A stretch of 64,000 nucleotides of DNA from Conchocele bisecta (taxonomy: Eukaryota > Mollusca > Bivalvia > Lucinida > Thyasiridae): the NCBI GenBank assembly GCA_029237695.1, contig JAQRGA010000044.1, positions 602,461 through 666,460 on the forward strand, given 5' to 3'. Within the stretch, counting starts at the first letter, position 1. Each line of letters starts with the position of its first letter. This document shows positions 8,412-16,851 of the stretch, piece by piece. Position numbers and translations under genes: made by a program. Below the pieces are notes generated by a model. The model did no database searches and was not told the DNA's origin. It worked only from the letters and a program-made list of their open reading frames with translations.

Positions 8412-9098
8412 GTCTCAGCGATCTACTGATTTAATAAAAAAATCATCTAACGATTTATTTAATAATTCTAAAGAATTAATTAGCAATCAATACCAATTCA
8501 CGATTGGAGATGCCCACTCTGCCATAATATGTGGGCAGACAGGATGTGGAAAAACGGTTTTCATCCTAGACTTGCTCGAGGGCTCCTACCGCGATGCCTT
8601 TCGTCACATTGTGAGCCTGTGTCCCACTGTGCGGCACAACGATACTTATCAGCGGCGCCCGTGGATATGGACCGACCCTGAGGTATACGTTATTGACCCC
8701 GGTGATAGGCTTCACGATTGGCTGCGTGGTTTATACCAAATATTCCAGGGTGAGCCCACCCTATACGTGATTGATGATTGCTCAGCCAAGGCGGCGATGA
8801 CCAAAAAGAAGGACATGCTCTCCGAGCTCGCATTTTCTGGCCGCCATGCTAGGCAAAGCGTATGGATATCCACTCAAAAGTACAACGCCGTCCTCAAGGA
8901 TCTGCGCGAGCAAACGAAATGGGTCGCCCTCTTTCACACTGCAAGGACCGAGACTCATTCGATGACTGTCTTCGAGAGAATGACGTTATCCCAACGCGCG
9001 AGGAGCGCCTGGAGGTTCGACAGATGCTTTCGGAAACTAAGCACGCCAAGCTTTTGCTAAAGACTGATCAACCAACTGCTTACGAAGTTATCAATTAA
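8401..9098 (+). pseudogene. ATP: FtsK/A32-like genome-packaging ATPase, C-terminal frameshift
   Basis: Starts at the ATG at 8401, inside the last codons of the capsid gene. Walker A is GQTGCGKT at residues 45-52. Walker B is TLYVIDDCS near residues 120-128. A sensor-like WISTQKYN follows near 158-165, as in the HerA/FtsK packaging ATPases of Polintons, virophages and poxvirus A32. The frame shifts near 8940-8960, after which the overlapping frame carries the expected charged C-terminus to the stop at 9096-9098. In the unshifted frame a foreign tail ends at 9060. The catalytic core is intact and the break affects only the last 45 or so residues. Role in the family: DNA translocation into capsids. 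Confidence 0.85.
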
Positions 9099-9118
9099 TT
9101 TTATAATTAATTAGCAAT

Positions 9119-9199
9119 TACTGAACAATGCTGAACAATGCTGAACAAATGCTTAACAAATGTTGAACAAATGCTGAACAATGGTTAACAATGTTAACA
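9119..9199. repeat. Short tandem repeats ahead of a gene start
   Basis: Six or seven imperfect 10-12-bp units of the form TGCTGAACAA(A), grading into TGGTTAACAATGTTAACAA, which overlaps the ATG at 9191. They fill the whole 92-bp gap between the ATPase stop and the next start and could be a binding array or simple slippage. Confidence 0.75.
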
Positions 9200-9964
9200 A
9201 TTTGGTGCTCCGCTGCGAGCTTTGTTGCGAGCATAATGGTGATCATAAGTATCGGGTGGTGCGCTTGGCAATATGTTAAAGTGATGAGACTTGTTAGAAT
9301 AGTTAAATTAATTTTAAGAAAAATGAACTGCGACAAACTTCTCGATCAGCTAATGGAAGAAACCTCAACTCCGACTGCCAACAATAATGATCCGACAGAG
9401 CAATCGGAATCGGGGGTTGGTATTGGGTTGAGTGCAACGACTCCGAATGAAAATGAAAATGCGGCGCGACGAGAGCGGCTAGCTGCGCTGGTTGCTGGGG
9501 GACAATCGGAGCATTATCTCGGTAGGCGTCTCTCAGTTTTTCAGGTGGATAAGATGTCAGATGCGGAGATCGATAAAATGTATGCACGATACGAATCTAG
9601 GTTAGGTGCGGAGATGACAAAAACTCTTGGATCGGCGGCTATTCATTTGTACGCAACCGCCGTTAGTATACTTCTTCCTATACCAAACACCGCGGGGTTG
9701 ATTGACGATCTAGAGACTGACCCTTTTATAGGTCACACTCTTAGAACAGCCTGCTGCTCAATTTATCACAAGTTTGGAATGTACTTAGCTCCGCTGACAA
9801 CCGCGTTGACCACGGGTAAACACTGTCAATTTGGACATATATGCCCACGAACTATAAGCCCTAGTTTTGAAAATAATGACACAAGACACACCAGCGAGAG
9901 TGACGGAGTTGAACCCGATTGCTCCAACCCAATCGAACCCGAGTGTTACTCCGCCACTGGATGA
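9191..9964 (+). CDS. Conserved Polinton protein with N-terminal membrane anchor
   Basis: 257 residues, intact, ATG at 9191. Residues 2-30 form one hydrophobic anchor (ASFVASIMVIISIGWCAW), followed by a basic stretch (RLVRIVKLILRK), a disordered Thr/Asn/Glu-rich linker and a conserved helical domain at about 110-225. That domain has MSDAEIDKMYARYESRLG near 123-140, a hydrophobic YATAVSILLPIPNTAG and GMYLAPLTTALTTGKHCQFG. I recognise the last domain as one that regularly follows the ATPase gene in invertebrate Polintons; its activity is unknown. The C-terminus overlaps the next gene (from 9876) in another frame by 89 bp. Confidence 0.6.
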   Translation: MLTIWCSAASFVASIMVIISIGWCAWQYVKVMRLVRIVKLILRKMNCDKLLDQLMEETSTPTANNNDPTEQSESGVGIGLSATTPNENENAARRERLAALVAGGQSEHYLGRRLSVFQVDKMSDAEIDKMYARYESRLGAEMTKTLGSAAIHLYATAVSILLPIPNTAGLIDDLETDPFIGHTLRTACCSIYHKFGMYLAPLTTALTTGKHCQFGHICPRTISPSFENNDTRHTSESDGVEPDCSNPIEPECYSATG

Positions 9965-10403
9965 CATACCGCATATAAAAAATCCCAAAAGAAAGGCAGC
10001 TGGGCGGGCGGCGGCTGCCACCCGAAAAGTTAAACAAGATAAAATACTCGCCGAGCTTCGAGAGGCTAAACAGTCGTTGCAATCGGGGACGGAGACAGCA
10101 AAACATCTGAAGACAGAGTTGAGTACAACAACACCCCAAATTCACGAATTGGAAGCACACCCAAATTCTATGAATTTGTCACCCAATACCAACTGCCGTT
10201 GGAGTTGGGCGAATCCGATTGAACCCAAATTCGTGAATTGGAGTTGGGTTGTTGGTGGTGGTCTGGCAGTTGTTGGTGCCATGCGCGTGTGGAAATACCC
10301 GAAAAAACAACCAGCCAGTGTACAGAAGAAAGTTACGAAACACCAATCGCGATTGGATGCGCCCCATTTAAACATTGATCGCGACCCCTTTTATATGCAA
10401 TAA
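9876..10403 (+). CDS. Basic helical protein with membrane segment, palindrome-rich middle
   Basis: 175 residues from the ATG at 9876; the frame is open from a TTG at 9867. A Lys/Ala/Arg-rich helix at about 38-70 (NPKRKAAGRAAAATRKVKQD) matches a recurrent small Polinton protein. A hydrophobic segment (WVVGGGLAVVGAMRVW) lies near 125-140, followed by a basic tail. The stretch between (about residues 88-122) is encoded almost entirely by four short palindromes and reads as a Trp/Pro/Asn linker that looks inserted between the helix and the membrane segment. Intact, overlaps the preceding gene, and is followed 5 bp later by the next ATG. Confidence 0.55.
   Translation: MTQDTPARVTELNPIAPTQSNPSVTPPLDDIPHIKNPKRKAAGRAAAATRKVKQDKILAELREAKQSLQSGTETAKHLKTELSTTTPQIHELEAHPNSMNLSPNTNCRWSWANPIEPKFVNWSWVVGGGLAVVGAMRVWKYPKKQPASVQKKVTKHQSRLDAPHLNIDRDPFYMQ
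10136..10356. repeat. Five short palindromes inside one gene
   Basis: CCAAATTCACGAATTGG at 10136-10152, CCAAATTC-TAT-GAATTTG at 10161-10178, CCAACTGCCGTTGG at 10189-10202, CCAAATTCGTGAATTGG at 10225-10241 and CCAATCGCGATTGG at 10343-10356. A looser stem (CGATTG/CAATCG) is at 9916-9935. All share CCAA...TTGG-type ends. Confidence 0.85.
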
Positions 10404-10408
10404 TTATA

Positions 10409-10660
10409 ATGGCTGAACAAGATGGTAAAATGTTAGTGAATGCGCTTTATCACGCCGTGGTGATATCTGGTTTCAGTATCGGGTATGCTCGACTATCAAA
10501 GATGGCCCTAGGAGGAACCGCTACCAAATTGGACTTTACTGTGAGAGACGGGTTAGAGGCTCGCGACCTTAGATGTAGCGGCCGCAGTTTGGACCCGAGA
10601 TTATCTTAGTTAAAGCTGGAAATTCTACCAAGTTATATATGGAAATAAATGGCTTCCATC
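10409..10660 (+). pseudogene. Small Polinton membrane protein, C-terminal frameshifts
   Basis: ATG at 10409. The first 50 residues (including a hydrophobic ALYHAVVISGFSIGYA stretch and FTVRDGLEA) look like a conserved small Polinton protein. From about 10556 the original frame gives an unrelated Arg/Ser tail ending at 10609, while another frame carries an Ala/Val hydrophobic segment to about 10611 and a third continues to about 10645. Two small indels are the simplest reading. Function unknown; one or two membrane segments are expected. Confidence 0.45.
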
Positions 10661-11074
10661 GCCAGTAAATTAGTAGGTGGTGCGCTTGTAAACGCATTGG
10701 CGTTCAGCGGTAGCAACTTAATATTCTCTAAAATGAAAAGCTCGAACGTGGATTAAGAGCGTAAGCGTCACGATTTAGCTGTAGAACAACTCAATAGCGC
10801 AAAGGAAGCGCGGTCGAAAAAACGAACCGCCCATCTGGACTGGGTCAATGAAGAGCTTCGCCGCGAAAATCACGCCTCGCAAACTTTTCAGAACGTTGAA
10901 GAAGCCAACCGCGAATACGCGCTTGCATATCCGCAGAAAAGTCTCGATCCAATGGATCGCGAGCCCCAACTTTCAGATTTCTATGTACCGTCAGAGGCCC
11001 AAAAAGACCGCGAGATCGCGTTCATGGTCGTGGGAATGGGTGTGGTGGGTCTCGTCGGCTACTATATAAAATAA
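10649..11074 (+). pseudogene. Two-membrane-segment Polinton protein with one nonsense codon
   Basis: From the ATG at 10649 the frame encodes a hydrophobic N-terminus (ALVNALAFSGSNLIF near residues 12-26), meets TAA at 10754-10756 (codon 36), then stays open for a further 105 codons to a TAA at 11072-11074. The remainder is a charged helical region (LDWVNEELRRENHASQ) and a C-terminal membrane segment (FMVVGMGVVGLVGYY). Both halves belong together by layout, and I recognise the arrangement as a recurrent Polinton protein. A single base change explains the stop. Function unknown. Confidence 0.65.
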
Positions 11075-11121
11075 TTAATTAATTAAAACAATTTTTTTTA
11101 TAAAAATATATATATAGAACG

Positions 11122-11457
11122 ATGTTAGTTGACGAACTTTATGACGCTATGATCGATGTAGGTTACACTGCCCAAAAACATCGTTTACCTGGTGCAAAGA
11201 GTATGATTCGTCTGGCCCGAGATTGTCTCGAGACGTGGCGCGAGGACGAAAAAGAGGCCACCCTTTTCGCAAAGCGGATGTTAGATTCCACAGAATTCCC
11301 TCTCCTGTTCCAACCCAAACGCGATTGGGGCTGCAGCGAAACTTCCAACAAAGGTTTATTATTAACGACGCAGTTACCGGACGAACTGGCGAGGGCATGT
11401 TGGAGATTGTCCGATATATTAGAATACTTCGCATACGATGAACACGTGCAAACTTGA
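11122..11457 (+). CDS. Hypothetical protein overlapping the integrase start
   Basis: 111 residues, ATG at 11122, preceded by a TATATATATA stretch at about 11106-11116. Soluble, acidic and basic residues mixed, predicted helical (MIRLARDCLETWREDEKEAT), no known motif. It overlaps the integrase start by 20 bp in another frame, suggesting the two are made from one transcript. A near-palindrome (11314-11329) lies in its middle. I do not recognise it. Confidence 0.5.
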   Translation: MLVDELYDAMIDVGYTAQKHRLPGAKSMIRLARDCLETWREDEKEATLFAKRMLDSTEFPLLFQPKRDWGCSETSNKGLLLTTQLPDELARACWRLSDILEYFAYDEHVQT

Positions 11458-12460
11458 TACCAAACTAACGCGCAAGCTAGCGAACACGTATTATAGCCCC
11501 CGCGGGTACTGGAAGGGACTCGCGGCAATCAAGAACCTCGCGGCGGCGACCAAGGTTTCAGAAAACGCTGTCAATGAATGGCTCAAGAAGCAGGCCATCT
11601 GGCAGATCTATTTACCCGCGCCTCACAATATTCCGCGCCCGAAATTCGACGTGCTGGTGCCGAACCAAGTTCACCAAGCGGATCTCCTGTTTCTCCCTCA
11701 CGATCGTGTCGGTCGCAAGACGTACAAGTACGCACCGACAATCGTTGACGTAGCGAGTCGTTATAAGGGGGCTGAGCCGTTGGTCACTAAAGAGTCTAAG
11801 GAGGTGGCCGAGGCTCTCTCCCGAATATATAAGAGGAGTCCTCTCAAATGGCCGAATCTTCTTCAGGTCGATCCTGGCCGCGAGTTCATGGGCGCGGTCT
11901 CTCATCTATTGTCTAAGCACAAAGTTTCTATCAGACGCGGCCGCGTCAACATCCACCGGGACCAGGGGATCGTGGAGCGGTTCAATCGAACCCTGGCTGA
12001 GAGGCTGTTCGGACACCAATATGCCAAAGAACTTGTGGACCCTCATTCGCGGTCGACCGAGTGGGTGGCCAGACTGCCCACCGTGGTCTCCGCACTGAAC
12101 GGAGAGGTGACCAGATTGATAGGTCAGAAGCCCGTAGATGCCATCAAGTCTAAAAAGGTGACGAGCAAGCCCTCTGCCGTCTCGCGCGGGCGACCCGTTG
12201 GTTTAGAGGAGCAGCAATCGCCGATTGCGCTTCCATCGGATGTTGACGTCCGGTACCTCTATCAACCGGGAGAGCTTGAAGGTGGCAGCCACTGCGCGAC
12301 TGATCCCGTGTGGTCAATGAATGTATATCATCTGGATCGCTCTATTACCAAACCCGATGAGCCCGTGCTCTATTATTTGGCTGATGGTCCATCTCGGGGT
12401 TTTGTTCGCGAAGAACTTCTTATGGTACCTTCTGACACCCAGCTACCCCCGGATCGTTAG
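11438..12460 (+). CDS. INT: Retroviral-type DDE integrase (rve family)
   Basis: 340 residues, intact. The catalytic triad can be read as D82 (in HQADLLFL), D145 (in QVDPGREF) and E180 (in GIVERFNRTL), with the 34-35-residue spacing expected between the last two. The N-terminal 60 residues (ENAVNEWLKKQAIWQIY) form the helical pre-domain usual in Polinton integrases. The C-terminus from about 265 (DVDVRYLYQPGEL ... SRGFVREELL) looks like the small beta-barrel/chromo-like domain. In the family this enzyme joins the linear element to the host chromosome. The linker before the C-terminal domain contains a perfect 15-nt palindrome (12214-12228). It is convergent with the polymerase gene, 42 bp apart across a T-rich spacer. 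Confidence 0.95.
   Translation: MNTCKLDTKLTRKLANTYYSPRGYWKGLAAIKNLAAATKVSENAVNEWLKKQAIWQIYLPAPHNIPRPKFDVLVPNQVHQADLLFLPHDRVGRKTYKYAPTIVDVASRYKGAEPLVTKESKEVAEALSRIYKRSPLKWPNLLQVDPGREFMGAVSHLLSKHKVSIRRGRVNIHRDQGIVERFNRTLAERLFGHQYAKELVDPHSRSTEWVARLPTVVSALNGEVTRLIGQKPVDAIKSKKVTSKPSAVSRGRPVGLEEQQSPIALPSDVDVRYLYQPGELEGGSHCATDPVWSMNVYHLDRSITKPDEPVLYYLADGPSRGFVREELLMVPSDTQLPPDR
12214..12228. repeat. Palindrome within the integrase linker
   Basis: GCAATCGCCGATTGC, a perfect inverted repeat around a single C, of the same general kind as the CCAATCG/CGATTGG palindromes elsewhere in the element. It encodes the linker residues between the catalytic and C-terminal domains, where an insertion would be tolerated. 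A related near-palindrome (CCCAAACGCGATTGGG) lies at 11314-11329 in the preceding gene. Confidence 0.7.
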
Positions 12461-12502
12461 AGTCTTTAGTATTCTATCCTTTTTCAAAGTTCTTTTTTTT
12501 AC

Positions 12503-14354
12503 CTATCCTATAGGCTCTGTGTGCAACCCGTCTTCCATCACTCTCCTCTTGTCGTAGTACGCCGACAACCCCAACTTCTCCTGCCTGTACGTCTTCATCA
12601 CCCCGTTAACCATTCGGAATCCCCTGTTCTCCGCCATATCCCTACCCCCTTCGAGAGCACTCTTGTATCTTCCCCAAGTCAGATCGTTAGATCTCTTCGA
12701 CATCCCCTTGGCTGAGTGTTTAGATTTTCCGTCACCACTCACGTAGTAACACTTGCTACACAGAGCGATGGCTCTATCTCCCTCGAATTCCAGCTTGAAC
12801 AATCCCGGAGTTCTGTTGCTCCACGCGTCCAACGCCAACCACTCGGTCTTCTCCTTATTGAACTTTCTCTTCATCTTCTTTCTCACCACCTCCGCCAACG
12901 TCTTCTCAGACACCGCGAAGTACATACTGTCAGTGTCCATCTGTATAAGTTCGAAATCTCCGCGATCCACGTACTTGTCCAAGAAGTAGTCGTAGTAGAA
13001 CTCCAGCATCCGGAGCTTGGCCAACTGGTAGACCGCTATGCCACACTGAAACGGTCTGTTGATCACCACTCGAGTCTTCCATGCTCGATATCTCGTAAGC
13101 CTCCCCAATCTCCTCCAGGTCTTCGAACCACGCCGACCTCAGTGCCCGGTCGACAGTCTTCTCATCCTTCGTATATGTGGTGTTCAGGTGTCTCTCTTGT
13201 GCCTCTATCAGCTTGCCACAACACGCGTTGCCAACCAGTTTGAATATCTCCGCCAACACCGCCTTGCTCTTGTCTACGTCCCCCGTCCGTCTGGCAGTGG
13301 TGACCTCTTCCACGAACCATTGAAACGGTTTGCCGGGCGTGTAGTCTATCACCCTACGCACCGCCTTGATGATCAGACCGTGCTCCAGATACCACTTTAG
13401 CAGTGGGGAGTATATGATCATCTTCTTGGCGGACATTGCCCCCACGAGCTTTCTCTGTCCTTCGACCCTTTTCCTCCCGGTCTGGTCTCCCTCCACGGTG
13501 GATGGCTATGCACCTAAACAGACACAAGTAGTCGTCGTACGTGTCGACGGAATACATTCCCTTTTTCTGTCTTAACCAGTCTGGGAGTTTTCCCGCTCCC
13601 ATGAGAAGTTGTTGAGCGTCGATGATCATCTTCACCTCGACCGATATCCAACGAACGAATGTCCATTTTGTGTTTGGTCTAACAACTTTGTCGATGTCCA
13701 TTCGACCTTTCTCTCTATCGGATATCCAACTCTCCGCTTTGGAAATCTCGTTTATCCACGGACTGCCCTTTGATTGTTTGTGATAGATTATCGTTTCGTC
13801 GTTCTCGATGTTCCTAATACGATACGAGCACGAATACCTCAGATAACACGACGTGGTCACCTCTGGACGAATTTTATTCATTATGCGATTAGCGATCTCC
13901 CCATCTACCCCCCTCTCGAAAGTCCATACTATCTTCCTCCTACCCCTATCAACAGTTTCCCTAACTTCGGCTTCTTCGGCGAGAATCCTGGGACCCTCCT
14001 CCACCAAAGCTCTGGCGATATCTCTCCTACTCTTAGGTCTCCCAACCAACCCTTGATAAATCTTATTGTAGTACGCCTTGAATAGTGGTTTTCTACGCGC
14101 GCTGGGATCTTCTTTTACACGCTGCGCGTAAGCAGTGGCGCGCAAACTGGCCGTCGTCTCGTTCTCCAATTTCTCGGAGCGTTTTTCAGGGTCAGCGGGC
14201 AGTCGTCCGGTCGAACCGCACGTCGCAGCCTCTCCTCGTAGACGACGGCTCGCGCGTCACTTATCCTATCTGCTATATCTTTCTTGAGTATCAAACCTCT
14301 TAGGGAAATTCCCCAACTCTTAGCTTGCTCTCTCATTTGCTTTATGGTAGACAT
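12503..14354 (-). pseudogene. POLB: Protein-primed family-B DNA polymerase, internally deleted and frameshifted
   Basis: ATG at 14354 and stop at 12503, only about 617 codons where Polinton polymerases usually have 1000 or more. Four frame segments follow one another with breaks near 14175, 13496 and 13075. The N-terminal part ends with the Cys/His-containing YDDYLCLFRCIAIH stretch typical of these polymerases. The next part starts late in the palm and holds motif B (FKLVGNACCGK) and, after another shift, motif C (QMDTDSMYF). The 3'-5' exonuclease motifs and palm motif A are absent, pointing to an in-gene deletion at about 13496. It cannot be an active polymerase. In the family it replicates the element from protein-capped ends. 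Confidence 0.9.
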
Positions 14355-14369
14355 TATACTGAGTATAAC
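14355..14369 (-). promoter_or_regulatory. 15-nt motif directly upstream of the polymerase start
   Basis: On the minus strand GTTATACTCAGTATA ends at the base next to the ATG at 14354. The identical 15-mer occurs at 184-198 (plus), 11 nt before the first gene of the left side, and again in the right terminal repeat at 14443-14457. The flanking 45 bp (including AGGGTGTA) are also shared between 14355-14400 and 14443-14490. It is a candidate core promoter or initiator element. Confidence 0.55.
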
Positions 14370-14441
14370 CAATAGATTTTTATCTTCAATAGGGTGTAAG
14401 TTTATATTTTATTTGTAATAAATGTATGACAGATTGCTGTA

Positions 14442-14638
14442 ATATACTGAGTATAACATAGGGATTCTTATCTCTAATAGGGTGTATCTTCTCATGTCAT
14501 AAATATATGGTCTCGCGGTTGATGAAAAATATGTTCTCATACATACCCGCCGAACAGTAGGTGTTTTTAAAAAATTATGCTTACTCCCCCCTTTGTGTTT
14601 TGAAAAATTAAAATTATGCCTACTCCCCCCTTCGTGTT
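14442..14638 (-). repeat. Right inverted terminal repeat of the Polinton
   Basis: Inverse copy of 1-199. It contains the same 39-bp G-run units (as C runs on this strand), and a third, degenerate unit continues past 14638 to about 14665. The similarity stops at about 14442, just inside the copy of the 15-nt motif at 14443-14457. Confidence 0.9.
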
Positions 14639-14698
14639 TTGAAAAATTAAAATTACTCCCATTCTCATAAATATTCTCATAAAAATGGAGGAAAATCT

Positions 14699-14806
14699 GA
14701 GTAGTATATAAGAGTCATTAATTATAGCACTATGTGGTGGGGGCACCGCACGTAGCCGGTGCCTCCCAGAGTGTGGTGGTATCATTGTGACTCTTATATA
14801 CTACTC
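14699..14806. repeat. Hairpin element next to the Polinton end
   Basis: Perfect 19-bp arms (GAGTAGTATATAAGAGTCA at 14699-14717 and its inverse at 14788-14806) enclose a smaller GC-rich stem. It could be a miniature transposon into or beside which the Polinton landed, or the outermost part of the Polinton itself; the missing left end prevents a decision. Confidence 0.6.
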
Positions 14807-15867
14807 GAGGCGCCACCTGACGAACCGAGTCGTGACAAATTCAGCGGATGCGGAAGCCTATATGATTGCAACTTTCTTTTTCGCCGAAAAGTGTGAAAGA
14901 ATTAAATACGAAATCAATATATTCTAATGAAATCCTTTGATGCCGAAAACATTACATTACTAACTGTTTATTTCAACCAAATATGGCTAACTATATTGTC
15001 AGAAAACATGAAAAAGTCTGTAAATATCACGGACAATTTCGGCGATTTCCAACTTTGCAACTTTTTCCAATCGATGTTAACATAACTCGATTTTTATGAT
15101 AATTCAGTTTGGTATTAACTAAATATACAGAATTTATGCACATCCAAGTTCATACATTATATTTTAAATGAATTTAAACGGATTAATTTGCTATACGTCT
15201 AAAGTATTTACATAAATTAAAAGAGGTTCAAATGGGTGGTAACGCCATATACTTCCGAGATGAAATAAACCCCCCTCCCCGTGTCTTTTTTTTATTTCTC
15301 AATGACATTATACGCACGGTTGTTAACTTTCACTTAGACCGTCTCGACGAGGTGGCTCAACTGAGTGTTAACATTACATACTTTCGTTAGAACTTAGAAA
15401 TAATATTTATTGTGTTTAATGGCCTGTCAACAGCTATTGTCATTCTAGGCTTGTATGATACAAGCACATGTTGATGCCTCTACCCCTGTAATATATATGC
15501 TTTCGAAAACATAGAGTTAATGCATACAGTTACGCGATAACTATAAGTAAGATAAAAAATCCGGGAACATATGATTTTGATCACTTCTCCCTAATTTCCC
15601 CTCACTTCTCCCTATTTTGCCTAGATTGAACCCTGTATCGACTTGTTTTTATTCTTATTATACAACTACTATACATGTACAAGCATATATATATACTTTT
15701 ATAATAATATTATATTTATACATATATAGGTACCGCATAATTTTTCGGGCCAGTAACATTTTGTTCGGGCCAGTAACTTTGGGAAGTTGACTGGCCCGGA
15801 GGGCCAGTGGTTTGAAAAGTTTTTCGTGAAGACTGGCTTGGTGTTCCATCCCTTCAGTAAACTAGTC
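14807..15867. other. AT-rich host DNA without a gene
   Basis: No frame longer than about 60 codons looks protein-like. Two CGGGCCAGTAAC copies about 22 bp apart lie near 15747 and 15769. Nothing else stands out. Confidence 0.6.
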
Positions 15868-15891
15868 CGGTGTCACCCTGGCGTGACACCG
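15868..15891. repeat. GC-rich hairpin
   Basis: CGGTGTCACC and GGTGTCACG-type arms (CGGTGTCAC / GTGACACCG) around a 6-nt loop, just left of a palindromic miniature transposon. Confidence 0.6.
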
Positions 15892-15904
15892 ACGACTGCA
15901 TATA

Positions 15905-16094
15905 TTTGATGATTAAAAGTATGCAGATTTATTGTACTGAATTTATTACATTATCACAGCCAAAATGGCTGTGATAATGTAATAAATTCAGTTTAATAAA
16001 AATTAATAAATTTATCCTAAAATTAAAAAGTTCTCCCCTAAAGTATACTTTGCTAGATACGTATACTTTGCAATATTGATGAAATCGGCTACTG
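15905..16094. mobile_element. Palindromic MITE, copy 1 (left-truncated)
   Basis: The centre is a long stem (ATTATCACAGCC / GGCTGTGATAAT) flanked by TGAATTTATTACATT and its inverse. The right end reads GAAATCGGCTACTG. Other copies lie at 30185-30419 and 45696-45996. Confidence 0.8.
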
Positions 16095-16154
16095 GTGTGG
16101 TTAAGATGAATGAAATGCCTCCTCGACGCCCACCGCCACACAGACAGTTGTATT

Positions 16155-16482
16155 CAGGCCCGTACGTACGCAGGAATTATTTTAGGGCGGGAGGTGCCTT
16201 ATCGAAGGCGCGAAGGGCTAAACATTGTTTTTGCACATCCATGGACAGACCAGATTAACCCTTTCACCCCTAAATAACTGGAATGGATTTTGATTTGTTA
16301 ATTTTGCAACCAATCTAAATAATCCCAAAATGATTTTCAGACCAATCCATTTATGATCATGGGGTGTTTTAGTTCTCAAAATTATGAAAATTAATTGAAA
16401 AAAAAGTGCAGATCCTGGTGAGACGGCTCGTTACGAGCCGGCTCATCTGGATCTACACTGTTGGCCAATACCACTATACAGG
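16155..16482 (+). repeat. Dispersed repeat family R1, copy 1
   Basis: About 320 bp starting GGCCCGTACG.ACGCAGGAATT and ending CCAATACCACTATACAGG, with an internal hairpin (GAGACGGCTCGT/ACGAGCCGGCTC) followed by ATCTGGATCTACACTG. Copies are at 32365-32670 and 38530-38735, fragments at 31138-31190 and 41035-41165, and an inverse copy at 53640-53810. Just downstream a perfect palindrome GGGTGCGTACGCACCC lies at 16512-16527; 16528-16851 holds nothing else recognisable. Confidence 0.75.
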
Positions 16483-16851
16483 CCTGCGGGTTAAGAGTAA
16501 AATGGTTAAGTGGGTGCGTACGCACCCGTCGCATCCCCTCTGCGTACGGACCTGGTATTTTTATCTGCATAATACCGTGTTGTGGAACACCCCATTCCAT
16601 ATATCAATCTGACTACCGGTAGCGACTTGAAAAAAATCAAGACAAATGTGTTATTATATAATTAAATCAGCTTTTGACTTCAATTTGCAATCAAACGTGT
16701 GTATAAAACTCGGGAACCCCCAAAATCACCAGGTACCAACAAAATAGCAATGTTGGCGTTTCGGACCTCCATTTTAAAACTCCTAGGGGAAAACCTGATT
16801 ATGTTTGCAAAAACACATACTAATTTATTACCCACATATGGCGCCATGTAC

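Larger units (their letters stand above)
1..14638. mobile_element. Polinton/Maverick giant DNA transposon, left end cut by window edge
   Basis: A 14.6-kb block is bounded by inverted terminal repeats and contains, between them, an rve integrase, a family-B DNA polymerase, a P-loop packaging ATPase and capsid-type proteins. That combination defines Polintons/Mavericks (relatives of adintoviruses and virophages). Position 1 pairs with 14638, and the right copy continues into a third, degenerate subterminal unit after 14638, so the true left end precedes the window and the true right end lies somewhere in 14639-14700. The gene block is visibly richer in G+C than the AT-rich host flank. At least six genes are broken, so the copy is most likely immobile. 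The 6-bp target duplication usual for the group cannot be checked because the left flank is missing. Confidence 0.93.
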
